NCBI RefSeq assembly: GCF_900964775.1
Contig: NC_041809.1
Coordinates: forward strand, 26,795,338-26,859,337
Direction of reading: 5' to 3'
DNA: 64,000 nt
Source: Scleropages formosus
Lineage: Eukaryota; Chordata; Actinopteri; Osteoglossiformes; Osteoglossidae
In this document: positions 15,686 through 27,728 of the stretch, in pieces
How the letters are laid out: each line of letters opens with the position of its first letter
How positions within the stretch are numbered: the stretch's first letter is position 1
Notes under the pieces: generated by a model
What the model was told of the DNA's origin: nothing
What the model saw: only the letters and a program-made list of their open reading frames with translations
The model's database searches: none
Position numbers and translations under genes: made by a program

Positions 15686-18600
15686 ATGGCTTCAGCGGAA
15701 GTGGGTGAGTGGTGGTACCTATCATGTAAAGCTTCTTTTCCTGCTTTGTCAGTTACGTGAACACTTTACGGCTTTGATAAGGATACATTAGTACCATGTT
15801 CACTTTGAGATTTCCGCACAACCAGCAGTCGTTTGTAGTGAGCTGGCAGGTACTGTCGCGCTTAAACATAGTTTCACAGCGTCAGGACTGATTGTAATGT
15901 ATCGTGTCATGACGTCATACAATGCATTTTAAGCGTATTAACTTGTGGTTTATTTGTTACAGAAAAGCTCCGAGGACGATACGCCGCTCTATCTATCGCG
16001 GCTGTTGTGATAGCTGTGGGTATTCCGCTGTGGTGGAAGACGACGGAGACGTACCGCGCATGGCTTCCTTACTCCCACATCAACGAGCTCGGTTCGCTGC
16101 AGGTACCGGCGCGCGCCCTGTGCTGGTCACTCTGCGCGTTACGTTCGTTCCGTTCGTTCATTCATTCATTCATTCATTCAACTGACACTTAGACTTTCTC
16201 AAAAGCCACGCACAGCCTTGCCTTACTTACATAATTTGTCCATTTCTTCAGGGTAATCTTTACTGGCGCAATCTACATTACATTTACTACATTTACATGT
16301 ATTAATTTTGCAGGCGCTCCTTCCTTGTCCAAAGCCACATACATGATCTCAGCAAAAGTACAATTTATGCATTACATTAAGAGAAAGAGACAAAGCTGCA
16401 GACATGTGACTCACGTAAACCTAGTTTGTTACCTACCATTTGCTGCACCGAGCTTCATCGTTGCATAAAACACAGGATAGACAAATCCCGAGATACCCTC
16501 CCACCAATTTTTTTTCTTTTTAAATATTCTAAGATGCACAAATAAGCAAGTACAATGCCAGAGTAGTGGCTGAATAAAGGTTGTATCAGAGGATGCTCAT
16601 GAAGTTACGATGCGTGAACAGTTACACCGTAAATGAGCTGGAGAGATCTTGGGCGAAGCGGAAAGTGGAAAGGTGAGTCTAGACCAGAGTACGACGAAGG
16701 CAGCAGCTGTCACCGCTGAGCTGCCTGCACATCTCACCTCCTCCACGCCACTCCACTCTTGAATGTTGTGTCTTCGTTAGAGAGAAGCTGGTCAGCAATA
16801 GGTTAGATGTAGTTGTTCAGCCAGCTGCACGTGTCGCTGCATCATTTTTGACCCCAAGTGTCCGTGTGGCACGTGGGCCAGTTTGCTGTGAAAGCCCAGT
16901 TGGTTGTATGTGTGTGAGCTGCGGCCCTGTCTTTTGGTCGACCGCAGCTCCAGCTGAGCATGGAGGTGGAGGTGGTGTTCTCAAGGGGCACCCTGACCCC
17001 AGAGCAGCAGAAGAAGGTCCCTCTCACCCAGACCAGGGAGCAGCAGCACCACGTGGATGGTGAGTTCTGACACTGAAGCCAATGGGTTGGGGTGGAGCTC
17101 GCTGTGGAGGAGCGGACCAGGGGATAAGCGTATGCTCAGCCTCATATCATAAAGTCCCATACAACATAAACTGCTGCAGCAGCTTAGGAAAAATATACCA
17201 TTTTTTAACTTAATGAGGTTATTGTTCAGTACAACGGCATTTCTGCCCAGTTACAGTCATTTTACTTCCACAATAAGTATTTTATTCACTGCCGACTGTG
17301 TGTGTGACTCTACAAAGCACACAGACCCTATGCTTCATTTAACAGAACAAACTTTATTTGCCATACTTCTTTTTTCCAGTAACACTGTCAGTCTCAACCA
17401 CAAATTGGGTAAATATTATAAATAATATAGCAGATTTAATGATTATCAGTCAGTTATTATTGATTCAGTTTGCTGACATTTTTCTCCAACGCCATCTACA
17501 GCACTAAGCTTATTGCAATTATTTATAATAACATAGCTGCATAGTTTTTGCTGGAGCAGTTCAGGGTGAATAGTACTTTGAAGGATACTACGCCAGGAGT
17601 GGGGATCAAACATTCAGACTCTGACTCAATGTTCCCTCTAATTTCTAAACACCTGCAAAAAATTATTTTTGTGCGAGAATTTTGCCGTAGCTGAAATACA
17701 CTTGTGTGCTATGGTGGCAAAGAAATGATCCAATGTCATATACAGGCAGTCCCTGGGTTACGAACGTCCGACTTGCGCACAACCCGTAGTTACGAACCAC
17801 CCCCTTACTGACCGGAAGTTAAATTTATTATTATTTTCTTCTTTTTTTTTTTTGTCACCTTTAAGTAACAATCAAATGAGAGCTTCATAATTAAGCCTAT
17901 TAAAAATTTTTAGTTACTGTACATACAATGGTTTGTAATGAGAAACGGGCGCTACTTTGCGACGCGCATCGAAACATTTCCCGTCTACAGTGCTTTGTCA
18001 TCTTGTGAGCGGGGCACGTGAGCCAGATGTAGGACAGACTTTGTCGGACTTCGTTGCTGTTTAGTGTCTCGTGTTTTATTGTATTTGACTTTAATTTTTT
18101 TGGTTTTACCCTCCTATGGCACCAAAGCGTAAACATGATGGTGATGCATCAGAGAAAAGGGAAACAATGATGGTGGAAATAAAAGTGAAAGGTGAAATGC
18201 CAATGAACATTGGAAAAGCGAACATTTAAGTTTCTATAATGTTTTGTACGCACTCTGTCTCTCACAAAAGGCACTTCTCAACCACTTCTAAGTTGCAGAA
18301 TCTCACTCTAGACAATCGTCCCCACTGTTCACTTTGCTCTTCCAAGTCCTGTCCCTCATCGTTCCCCAGTCTGTTCCATGTCTCTTTGATAACGACCACC
18401 CGCCTTGTCCAGTTTGCCGATCGACCGACCGTTCGCCCGTCCCTGACCATGAGAACACGTCTAGTCCTTCTATTCTGAATAAATGATCCTGCCCTTGGGT
18501 CCAGCCTCCTCTGTGTCCTCTGTTCACCATGACAGTAGTAACATTCTCTTTCTATGTCTGTCTATTATAAATACTGTAGTTACATTTATTATTGTCATCA

Positions 18601-21600
18601 TTACATTGTATTATTATTAGTCTCTGAATCGGTTGGTTGTCATGTCCTTACATTTACATCTTAATTTTTTTCATTTAGATGATGCTTTTCCCCAAAATAG
18701 ACATAAGGTTGCATCTACCATTCTGACCTACTTAGAATCATTCTGCTATTTATACAGCATAATGTTTACATTTCTCATTTTTGTATTTGGCAGATTTGTT
18801 TCTGCAAAGCAATGGACAGCTCAGTTTAAAAAAAAAAAAGTGCATCCTACAATAAAAACAACACTTAGGGTAATATTAAATTCATATTGTATATCTTTAT
18901 ACTGTGAGAGGAAACTATAACACCCAAAGAAAGCACATGCAAACCCTACACAGCTGCATTAGAGCCCACCACCTAGGACCTGTGAGGCATTAATACTGCC
19001 TCATGCCAGCATGGGGGGATTGAACTTACAACCTTTGGGTCCAAAGGTAGTAGCTCTAACCACTATGCTATCAGATTCCCTGACTACTATATTGAATTAC
19101 ATGCTTTTTCACACATAGAAAACACTGGCCTGAAATACCGCTATGAGATGAAGTACCGCACTGCCACCATCATGGAAGAGGATGCTCTGAGACAGCCCAC
19201 TGCCGAGGGTGAGGGTTTTGCACTGCTCGTCAGGAACTTGGATAATGTATGACTTACCTCATTAGGAGCTGCAGTTTTCCAGAGTGAACAGAACAGTCTG
19301 CTGCTTTAATTTATAGCAATTTTACATGTTACTAGTTTATTTCCTAAATTTAGTCTGAGGAAAATAGTATGTTTTAGATTCTAGGATTCGAAACTGACCT
19401 TCTGGTACTGTAGTTTGACTGGTGCCTGTGAATGTTGTTGCCATAGGCGGTATGGTGTCGCTGCATGTTGCCTGTATCATAAATTCAATCACAATTTCCT
19501 GACTAGAGGCCGACTTCTCCTTGTACAAGTTGAGTGAAAGCCCGTGTGGTTCAGTGGTGGTGTATGTGATTCCTGAGACATCTGTGCTGCTGCCAGAGGT
19601 GAGAACACCACTTATTGTGTTTGTTTATATGGATGCAGAGCAAGACTATGTATCTGGGTTGTGAATACAATAGTCTTACGGTATTACTAAAACCGGACAT
19701 TGTCATTCTTGTTTACAAGTTCTACCTTGTTCATTACATAGCTCTTAGTTCAGTTCTCTTAAGGCTTTGATCATGGTGTCCTCTGTCATTCCCAGAACAT
19801 CAAGGTGTATGTGGGGCAACGTCGGACCGCCCTCCTGCGTGGACAGGTGGGCCAAGGTGGGGAACTAAAAGCAGTACTATCTGCTCTGGACCCAGAGATT
19901 GAACAAGTGGTGCGCACTATGTCCTTCAGCCATGAGGACATCATGGCTGCGCTCAGTGACAGGATCCGGATGGGTAGGCTAAGCAAGGAGAGCCTGGCTG
20001 ACAGCATGAGATCCTTTAAATCCAGTCCCGGTGAGATTCTTGCTTTTCCTACTACAATCACTCCACATCTCTATGAAGTTACAGTCCTGCTTTAGGTCCA
20101 CTTCCTTGTATACCTCTCTCTACCATCTGCTCTGTTGTGAATGCACCTGTATTTTCTTTCAGCACTTTTTTCCCCCCTCTCAGTCTTTAGCATGGTTTAA
20201 CTCTGTATTCTACTTTATCTGCAGTATATATCTCTGTCCGTGTGCCACGGAAATGCGCTTTGTCATATTTGCAAGCAAGAATTTCATTGTGAGATGTACA
20301 CCCAAATTATCCACACATGACAGTAAACTTGACTTGATGTTCACCCCAGCATTTGACAACCTTCAGTACTCATGTCTTCCAACAAGTAACACTGTATCCC
20401 TGCTCCTACAGGATATGAGATCACTTTCAGCTTGTTGAACCCAGACCCCCAGTCCCATAACCTGCATTGGGACATCGAGGGAGCTATACACACCTACATC
20501 CAGCCCCTTCTGGACAAATTAGCACCAGTGGCCAACCACTCAGTGGACTCCCAGGTAATATAGCAACTCTGGCAACTGTAACTCCACATTAGAGCTAGAA
20601 ATGTTAAAGTTTAAAAAGGTGTCAGAAGTTCATGTGTATTAAAATACCAATGTAAAACTGATTGCACATGTGTATTCTTCAGGAAGTCTTCTTCCTTCAG
20701 CATTATATGAACTGTGATCGAACCAGTGAAGGCCTTTCTGCCATATTTCCAACAGATGATTTAAAGTGCATTTGAGTAATACCAGTGTCTTTTTCTCCAA
20801 AATGCAAATAGATCCTGTATTATGCTGTCCTGGGGGTGAACCCTCGCTTTGACAACAGTGTGTCAGCATTCACACTCAGTGCTGACAGCCTAGCCCATGT
20901 CATAAATCCTGTGGAGGCAAGGCTAGGTGAGGCCACCTTTCCATCTGCCTGTAATACCAACTCTGTTTTGTCAATCTCTCACTTTGTAGTATACACAACC
21001 GTCTAAATAGCTCTTCAACACGGCACACTGAAAGACAAAGTAACATTCTGGATCTACTGAGGCCTGTGAATGGTGAACTAATTTTGTCAACATTTAGAAT
21101 CATGTGGTCAGTATCTAACTAATGGAGATGGTGTGATTCCTTATATCCACAACTGTGCTACCATATTTTGTAATAGCGACTCCTTTGCTCTGTGTGTTAT
21201 CCACTTCTGTTTTATATCATTTCCCCACTCAGGCTCTAATGCAGCCTCCTCAAACCCAGTCCTGAACTTTTTGCTTTTTGTGCCGGATGCCCACCACTCT
21301 CCACTCTTCATCCAGGACCACAGCAAGCGTGTTGTGGACAGCAATGCTTTCCACAGCCCGCGCTGGGGTGGCATCATGGTGGGTGCTCTTACGTAAACAC
21401 ACACTGTGATGTGCTCAAACAAACAGACAGACAGACAGACACATAAGATAGACATGCAAGTAGAAATCCTCATCCATGCATTTGTTAAATGGACCTTTGG
21501 CTCAGAGTTTGTGTCAAACAGTAAAATCTATGTTGATCACTCCCTCACTTACCAGGTGTATAATGTGAATGACCGCTATGGACAGGAGGCAGAGTTTCCT

Positions 21601-22779
21601 GTGCACATCGACATCGACATGGCACATGTGATGGGGGTCTTTCTAGCACAGCTACGGTCAGTAACCGGGGAGGGCAGGATTTTCTTGAACAGATCTTTTG
21701 CCTCCAAATTAGTCATTGGTCATTGAAAAACAGTGGCACACATTCTTGAGTCTTAAACCACTAAAAACCTGAGAGACAGTGATAGCAGTGGAGGCACTGC
21801 ATCCATCACATTGCTCATCTGGGCATATCAGTCCACAATTCAGACTCTTGGACTGAGGATGGATATTTAGCTACAGACAGTGTTTGTGGTGTCATGGCAT
21901 AAAAGCTTCACTATTTGTTTCTGTTTCCATTTGTGAAATTATTCCCATGTGTTTTTATTTTTCTACGTATGCACATCCACAGGCTAATGCTGGGTGTTCA
22001 GTCAGCTCACCCACCACCAGGCTTCTTGCTTCAGAGCCCAGGTAGTGCCGGGCTGACGGACTGGGAGCTGGACCGCCTCCAATGGAGCCGCACTGTGGAG
22101 AATGTGGCCACAGCCAGCACCAGCATCACATCGCTTGCCCAGCTGCTTGATCAGATTGGCAATATTGTCATCAATGACAACATTGCTCAACAGGTTGGCA
22201 GCAAATGAATTGATCAGTTTTTTTTTTCATTATCCCACAGCACTTTAGTCTGAAATTTGGATATTAAAGTGCTCATTTGAACAAAACTATTATATATTAA
22301 GTTACTTTTAACATTTTTTAGAAATGATAAAAATGTCATCTGTTATATAAAGTACTGTTTTTTAATTATGACATCACATTTCATGAAAAGCGTAGACTGC
22401 TTAAAGCTAAAGGAAGACAACTTGGATCTTGAGTGCATTACTGCTAAGAGATTGGTAAGGTACACTCTAACCTTGACTTGGTGGTCTCCCTCTTTGTCAG
22501 GTATACAATGCAGTGACGTCACTCCAGGCAGCGGTGGCCGAGCTGGAGGCAGGGAACTTGGCCTTTGCTCTTCAGTACAGCCGTGAGGCCATCCTTGCAT
22601 CAGAGAGGGCCTTCTTCGACCCGTCGTTGCTGCATCTGCTCTACTTCCCTGATGACCAGAAGTTTGCCATCTACATCCCACTTTTCCTGCCTATGTGTGT
22701 CCCCATCCTGCTGTCACTGCTCAAGATGGCTGGTGAACTACGTCAGAGACGCAAAGAGCAGCGTGCCAAAAGGGACTGA
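15686..22779 (+). CDS. pigs: GPI transamidase component PIG-S
   Basis: Twelve exons: 15686-15704, 15963-16102, 16948-17059, 19119-19208, 19507-19598, 19796-20030, 20412-20554, 20812-20926, 21233-21378, 21556-21656, 21983-22193 and 22501-22779. They encode 560 aa (human about 555). PIG-S is a subunit of the ER GPI-transamidase complex (with PIG-K, PIG-T, PIG-U and GPAA1) that attaches preformed GPI anchors to proteins. The expected topology is visible: an N-terminal membrane segment at about residues 14-31 ([17 protein letters not shown]), a long lumenal domain, and a second membrane segment at about 523-545 ([20 protein letters not shown]) followed by a basic cytosolic tail. Family signatures include [42 protein letters not shown] and [18 protein letters not shown]. 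The first coding exon is only 19 nt, so automatic predictors may miss it. Intron 3 holds most of the repeats. Confidence 0.95.
16310..16735 (-). mobile_element. LINE 3'-end fragment (L2/CR1-like), reverse
   Basis: Read in reverse it matches the copy at 46405-46870: 'cttcgcccaagatctctcc', 'tttagtgtaggta'-like middle parts, 'cataaaacacaggatagac' and 'aatttatgcattac'. Its far end carries the shared tail near 16320. It contains only the end of the reverse transcriptase frame plus 3'UTR. Intronic in pigs. Confidence 0.55.
17743..18235 (+). mobile_element. Tigger-like DNA transposon, 5' fragment
   Basis: It starts with 'caggcagtccctgggttacg', a typical pogo/Tigger terminal sequence. At 18116 there is an ATG reading [17 protein letters not shown], the usual beginning of a Tigger transposase. 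The frame stops after 37 aa at 18229 and no right-hand end is seen, so this is a truncated, dead copy. Confidence 0.65.
18640..19076 (-). repeat. Type A SINE interrupted by a V-SINE-like element
   Basis: The reverse type A tail (18645-18760, ending '...ctatttatacagc') and the reverse type A head (19012-19076, with 'ttgaacttacaacctttggg') are separated by about 250 bp of another reverse element (18764-19009). That inner element has its own tail and the V-SINE-like block around 18905-18945. This is a nested insertion. Confidence 0.65.
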
Positions 22780-23385
22780 GAGCAGCGATGAGACTCTCGC
22801 AGACTGTTAAAGTTACATGTTTGCTCCCGTGCACAACCATACAAATTAGGGCCTAAAGTTGCACACTTAAGATATAAATGAGTTCCTCTACACCTGTCAA
22901 CACAGGTATGTACCTGTACACATCCACATCACAGAACATTGTCACTGTGCAACACTAGTGTTAGTGTGTTGAACTGTACAGGTGGGGAGGAGACACGATG
23001 ATGGCAAAAGGGAACAGCGCTACATTTTTTTTCTGTGGCTGAACTCCGTTCAAACCAATCAGCAGGTGTAGCCTTACACATTATGTCACTGGAATTGAAA
23101 CTGCTGTAAACAATGAATTCGAGACAGCTTGTATGTCACCTACACAAGTGGAGATAAGTCCTCAAGCTAATCTTTTCCTATTTTATAAAGACCTAAAAAC
23201 CCTCTTACGCACAATGTTTAACGGTGGTGTTCAGGGTTTTGGGTACGCTATTCCTTTGTGTTTAGCCGAGCCTACCTCAGAAAATACAAGGCTTGTTTAA
23301 ACTCTTAACACTGGTTTTGTCTTTAATCTTTATCATCCAATAATGTCAAATACATCCTTGAGGAAGTCTGTTCCTTTGTTGTTTT

Positions 23386-23391
23386 AATAAA
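23386..23391 (+). promoter_or_regulatory. pigs poly(A) signal (AATAAA)
   Basis: AATAAA about 610 nt after the pigs stop, the first canonical signal downstream. Confidence 0.55.
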
Positions 23392-24107
23392 ACTAAATAT
23401 AATACATTATTTGTTGTTATTAAGATATCAACAGTATAGACTTCTAATGTGGTTAGTGGAACTGTAAACCATTAAAAACATTAAAGGCAAAGACTGGAAT
23501 ATACAAAATCAAATTCCATGTCAACATACTCCTCAGGATGCCGGAAACAGTTCCATGGGTTTGGAAACAAATACAGTATTTTCTTGCCGTGTTTGGTTGT
23601 GTTAATACTCTTATCATTTCTCTTGTTTCGTTCCACTAAGTGAAATTGCGAAGTTTGTGAACTAGTTTGAAGTATTTCCATTTAATCATTTACTGAAGAG
23701 ATATTTGTTGAAGAAATATTTGGAAACAAAATGGCACGTGGCTGTGGGCTTTCAGAGCTTTATCGTTCCAGCGATTCTTTTTTTTTTTTTAAATTAAACT
23801 TTATTAAATAAAGTTATTAATATAATACACAATTAAAAACAAACAACAAATCGCTCCAGGGTTTGAGCAGCTCTGTGGTAATTTCGATGTAGTGCATTTG
23901 CCTGTGCAGCACTGTGGGATTACAGTGTGTGGTATGGTAGGACAAGGGTTACGAACCTGTTTTTGATGATTGTATATGTCATGTTTGGATTTATTTGTAT
24001 GTATGAAGGAATTTGGTTTTTGTATTTGTGTTTTTTCGTTTTATTAAAAAATGAATGTTTAGAACACTAAAACCTCTGCAACGCGGCGAACAGGAACACA
24101 AACCAGT

Positions 24108-24440
24108 TCTCGCGCCAAATTCTTTACGGAGCCTCACCCACCTGTGGACGTTCCGAATCTTGTGGGCGGAGCATTATATTGCTGCTTATTATCTATTCTG
24201 ACAGAAAATACCCGTTTTTGTTCAAATTACGCCTATCACTGTTGTAGTTTCCTGCAGAGAATAATATTTGTATATTTTGATCTCGTGTGTCTTTTTTTTT
24301 CTTTAAAGGTACTATTTTACTACTATTTGTTTATAGGACGTGCTTTGCCTCGGTGTCAAGGAAACCCTTCCGCTGTTGGTATCCTTCCGCGCACAGCACG
24401 GCGGATCAAAAAAGGAGGAGGTCGACGCCATTTTAGCGGA
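24108..24440 (+). promoter_or_regulatory. srsf1 promoter region with E2F-like and YY1-like sites
   Basis: 'tctcgcgccaaa' at 24108-24119 is the reverse complement of a near-perfect E2F site. A YY1-type 'gccatttta' lies near 24428 within a purine-rich leader. Transcription probably starts around 24400-24440, giving a 5'UTR of about 180-220 nt. A 'ttataaaag' near 24550 could instead act as a weak TATA. Confidence 0.4.
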
Positions 24441-24617
24441 GACAGAAGAGAAGGGAAGGAGTTGAGTGTTAGTCGTAGCTAGGCGATACCTAACGGTGTA
24501 GAGTTGGTTTTACTTGCTTTGATTGTCTCTTTTTGCGAGCCTCCTCTTTTATAAAAGAGTGGGCCACGCGCAGAGTTCATATTTATTCGTGGTTTCGATT
24601 AAGCGGCGTGTAATAAG

Positions 24618-27600
24618 ATGTCTGGCGGCGGTGTGATTCGAGGCCCAGCTGGAAACAACGACTGCCGAATATACGTAGGAAATCTGCCTCCTGATATTCG
24701 CACCAAGGACGTCGAAGACGTGTTCTACAAGTATGGAGCTATTCGAGATATCGATCTGAAAAACCGAAGGGGAGGACCGCCGTTCGCATTCGTGGAGTTT
24801 GAGGATCCCAGGTGAGGTGGCGGGACGGTTACGAACGAACGCACGCGTGTCCTTTTGTGTTAGACTTAGAGCGCAGTTCAGTGGGGACCTGTGGTTCTCT
24901 TCTCCCAAAGAAAGCAGGCACTGGAACAACTTAGCTCACAGGAGTATTCTGCCTCACCAACTCTTCCGTCTGTCTAAAAATGCAGATTTAGCTACTACTT
25001 CTTGTCGTCTGCTGTGCTGGTAAGTTGGTAAAATGCGGCAGCCAACCAGGCTCATAAAGCTTAGAATCTCTACATTTGCTAATCCATGTAGTTTTCACCT
25101 TTTTTTCAGTTTTAGCCATATCTGTAACTAAAAGTGCGGACTTTTGAACTTAAGTGGGCGTTGTGGCAAATATGTTTGCATTTGCCCGGAGTGCCCGACC
25201 ACGTGGTATAACGCCCGCCACCTGGGGGTTCGAAAGAGTCACTAGTGGCCAATGGTACAGTACCGAGTTTGAACTTTCCAGGTCATGCATCATGGGCTTC
25301 TACATTAGTTAATATAAATTGAAGATATACTGCTTGGGCCAGCTGGTCATCTAGTGGTTAGAGCTGCTGCCTTTTTTTGGATCAAAGTTCACAGGTTTGA
25401 ATCTCACTTCTGGCTGTGTGTAGTACTTAAAGTTTAAGGTACATATCATATCCTAAAATTACTCTAGTAAAATTACCCAGCTGTATAAATGGGTAATCGT
25501 AAGTAGCTTAACATAAGTCACTTGGAGAAAAGCGTCATCTAAATAAACATAATACTTTGTGCCATTCCATGTATGCTTAGGATGATGCAGAGAGAACAGG
25601 ACAGTGTGAGATTTCCTTAAGTCTTAACTGCCTTTCTAGTTCAGTGCTTAGTGTCTGCATTCGTATGCAAAATGTTTGCTTTCGGTTTCCGCCTGTGAGC
25701 GGGAATGTGCGTGATCATTAGTGACAGGTAGCTTCATCCTCTATCTTTATGTTGTAAACTCCAGTTTTGCTCTTGTCTTCATCAGTAAATGTCAAGCTGT
25801 AAATGGGTGTGTTTTGTAACTTGTTTACTCTGGGGGGGAAACGTAATATTACAGTATATGCCTTCTTCTTTCAGAGATGCTGAAGATGCCGTGTATGGGC
25901 GAGACGGCTATGACTATGACGGGTACCGCCTGAGGGTTGAGTTCCCCAGGAGCGGTAGGGGTGGAGGGCGAGGGGGGGTTGGGGGAGGTATTGGTGCCCC
26001 CAGGGGCCGATACGGACCCCCTTCCAGGCGCTCCGAGTACAGAGTCATCGTTTCAGGTGAGCTGGTCTACCTGGACACTCAGACCAAGCTGGGACGTGTT
26101 GGGGCTTTATCGTGATTGGAGTTGTGTAAGCGTGCTGGTGAAGGAGTTGGACAACCGAAAGGTTGCAGGTTCAAGACCCAGGAGGTGCCCTGCTGTTGTA
26201 CCCATGAGCAAGGTACTTAACCTGTATTGCTTAAGTAAATATTCCAGCAGTTTAAATGGTTAAATGTTATGCAGGTATGTTCTAATACTTATGCTCATAA
26301 TGGAACTAACTTATTCACAGCTGTCTTTTGGGTTTCTTGTATTGTTGCTCAGAAGGCAAAATGAGTTTCTTATGCCTCAAAAGTGCCTGCAGTCTTTCCT
26401 TTGGCAATATGATTGTTGTCCACTTGAAATCTTATTAGCAGGGTGTAACTTCTTGTGTAATTGCTAATGAGAGGGTATCTTTCTTATAGGGCTTCCACCG
26501 AGTGGGAGCTGGCAAGATCTTAAGGATCACATGCGTGAAGCAGGTGATGTATGTTATGCAGACGTTTTCCGAGATGGAACCGGTGTTGTGGAGTTTGTTC
26601 GCAAAGAAGACATGACCTATGCGGTCCGAAAGTTGGATAACACTAAGTTCCGATCACACGAGGTAGGTCTGAAGTCCCATTGGCTCAACATTGGATACTC
26701 ATGATGTAGTGTTTGGCTTTTTTACCTTGAGGTAAGCAAAGTATGTGGGTATGGAGTTTTAACTGTTTTGGTCTATGAAAATTCCTCTGTGCTCAAACAG
26801 CTTTCTCATTTATTCTAATAATGATGATTCTAATGTTATATTTTAGCTTGGTGTAGTCCTTTTGCAATTTTATTCAGGGACTTTGAAAACAGGTATGGTT
26901 TCTAATCAACTGTGGTCTGCACCTTAAGTGCAGCAGTAAAACTGGTAAATACATTGAGGACATTTACAGATGTTAATTGCTCTGGTGCGACAGTAATGGC
27001 TTTATGACTTGTGCTCAAAGTATTGTCACTGTCAATTTATGTACTGCACATTTGGCTGGTTTACACAGATAGTAAATCAACTTGATATCTAAGATAATCC
27101 TGTTCCGTAGCTGTTACCCATTACTGCCACTTGAAATTACCCTCTCTCCATTCCTTACGGAAGGAACAGAGATTTAAACTATTAGACCAACACTCAGTCT
27201 TACTGCAGTTATAATTGATTACCAGTTTTCAGATCTGAATTACTATTTGGTGGAGGCTTTTGAAGTCTAACCACCCTTTTTCCTTGATCCTGATGTGTCC
27301 AGTTCTTCATCAGTTGGTCTCTCAAGGGTAGCCAGTTTAGTGTGCTCTAGGGTCTCGCATCTTGGTTTTTGTGGTGTCAATTTTTCCCTTGGCCTTAAAA
27401 GCTTCTCAATTCATTCTTGTCTGGGGATGATTTGAAGTGGACTATAACAAGAACAAAGTTCTATAGTTTGAGTTGAACTATGGCAGTCCAGAAAGCTCTT
27501 GGGTCCTTGTAATTGGAGGAAGTTGTCTCTCTTCACCAGGGTGAAACTGCATACATCCGTGTAAAGGTGGACGGCCCGAGGAGTCCGAGTTACGGACGCT

Positions 27601-27728
27601 CCCGCTCCCGCAGCCGTAGTCGCAGCCGCAGCAGGAGCAACAGCCGCAGTCGCAGCTACTCACCTCGCCGCAGCCGGGGGTCACCCCGCTACTCGCCTCG
27701 GCACAGCCGCTCACGTTCCCGCACCTGA
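24618..27728 (+). CDS. srsf1: Serine/arginine-rich splicing factor 1 (SF2/ASF)
   Basis: Four exons: 24618-24811, 25875-26056, 26490-26662 and 27540-27728. They encode 245 aa (human 248). This nuclear, shuttling SR protein binds GGA-containing exonic enhancers to define exons, and also acts in export, translation and NMD. RRM1 spans about residues 16-91 with RNP2 IYVGNLP and RNP1-like FAFVEFE. A glycine-rich linker follows ([20 protein letters not shown]). The pseudo-RRM2 has the invariant SWQDLKDHM, and the RS domain (about 197-245) consists of alternating RS/SR dipeptides ending HSRSRSRT. The protein is nearly identical to mammalian SRSF1. Teleosts often keep two copies (a/b); which one this is cannot be settled here. 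Introns 1 and 2 each carry a type A SINE. dynll2 lies downstream, as in human. Confidence 0.97.
25336..25553 (+). repeat. tRNA-derived SINE (type A) in srsf1 intron 1
   Basis: Head 'ctagtggttagagctgctgc', B-box-like 'ttcacaggtttgaatctcac', middle 'aaattacccagctgtataaa' and tail 'gagaaaagcgtcatctaaat'. Confidence 0.8.
26123..26275 (+). repeat. Partial type A SINE in srsf1 intron 2
   Basis: It keeps 'aaaggttgcaggttcaagac' (B-box) and 'catgagcaaggtacttaacc', then decays. The tail is missing. Confidence 0.6.

Larger units (their letters stand above)
22780..24617. other. pigs 3'UTR, intergenic DNA and srsf1 promoter with 5'UTR
   Basis: The pigs 3'UTR probably ends after AATAAA at 23386. From about 24060 the sequence becomes more GC-rich and leads into the srsf1 promoter. 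Between these I see only AT-rich DNA with a poly-T tract near 23779. Confidence 0.6.

Noticed and set aside
18240-18540. Repeat-like stretch with AATAAA near 18478 that recalls the end of a retroelement
   Set aside because: No paired ends, primer site or coding part is seen. It cannot be classified, so it is not reported as an element.
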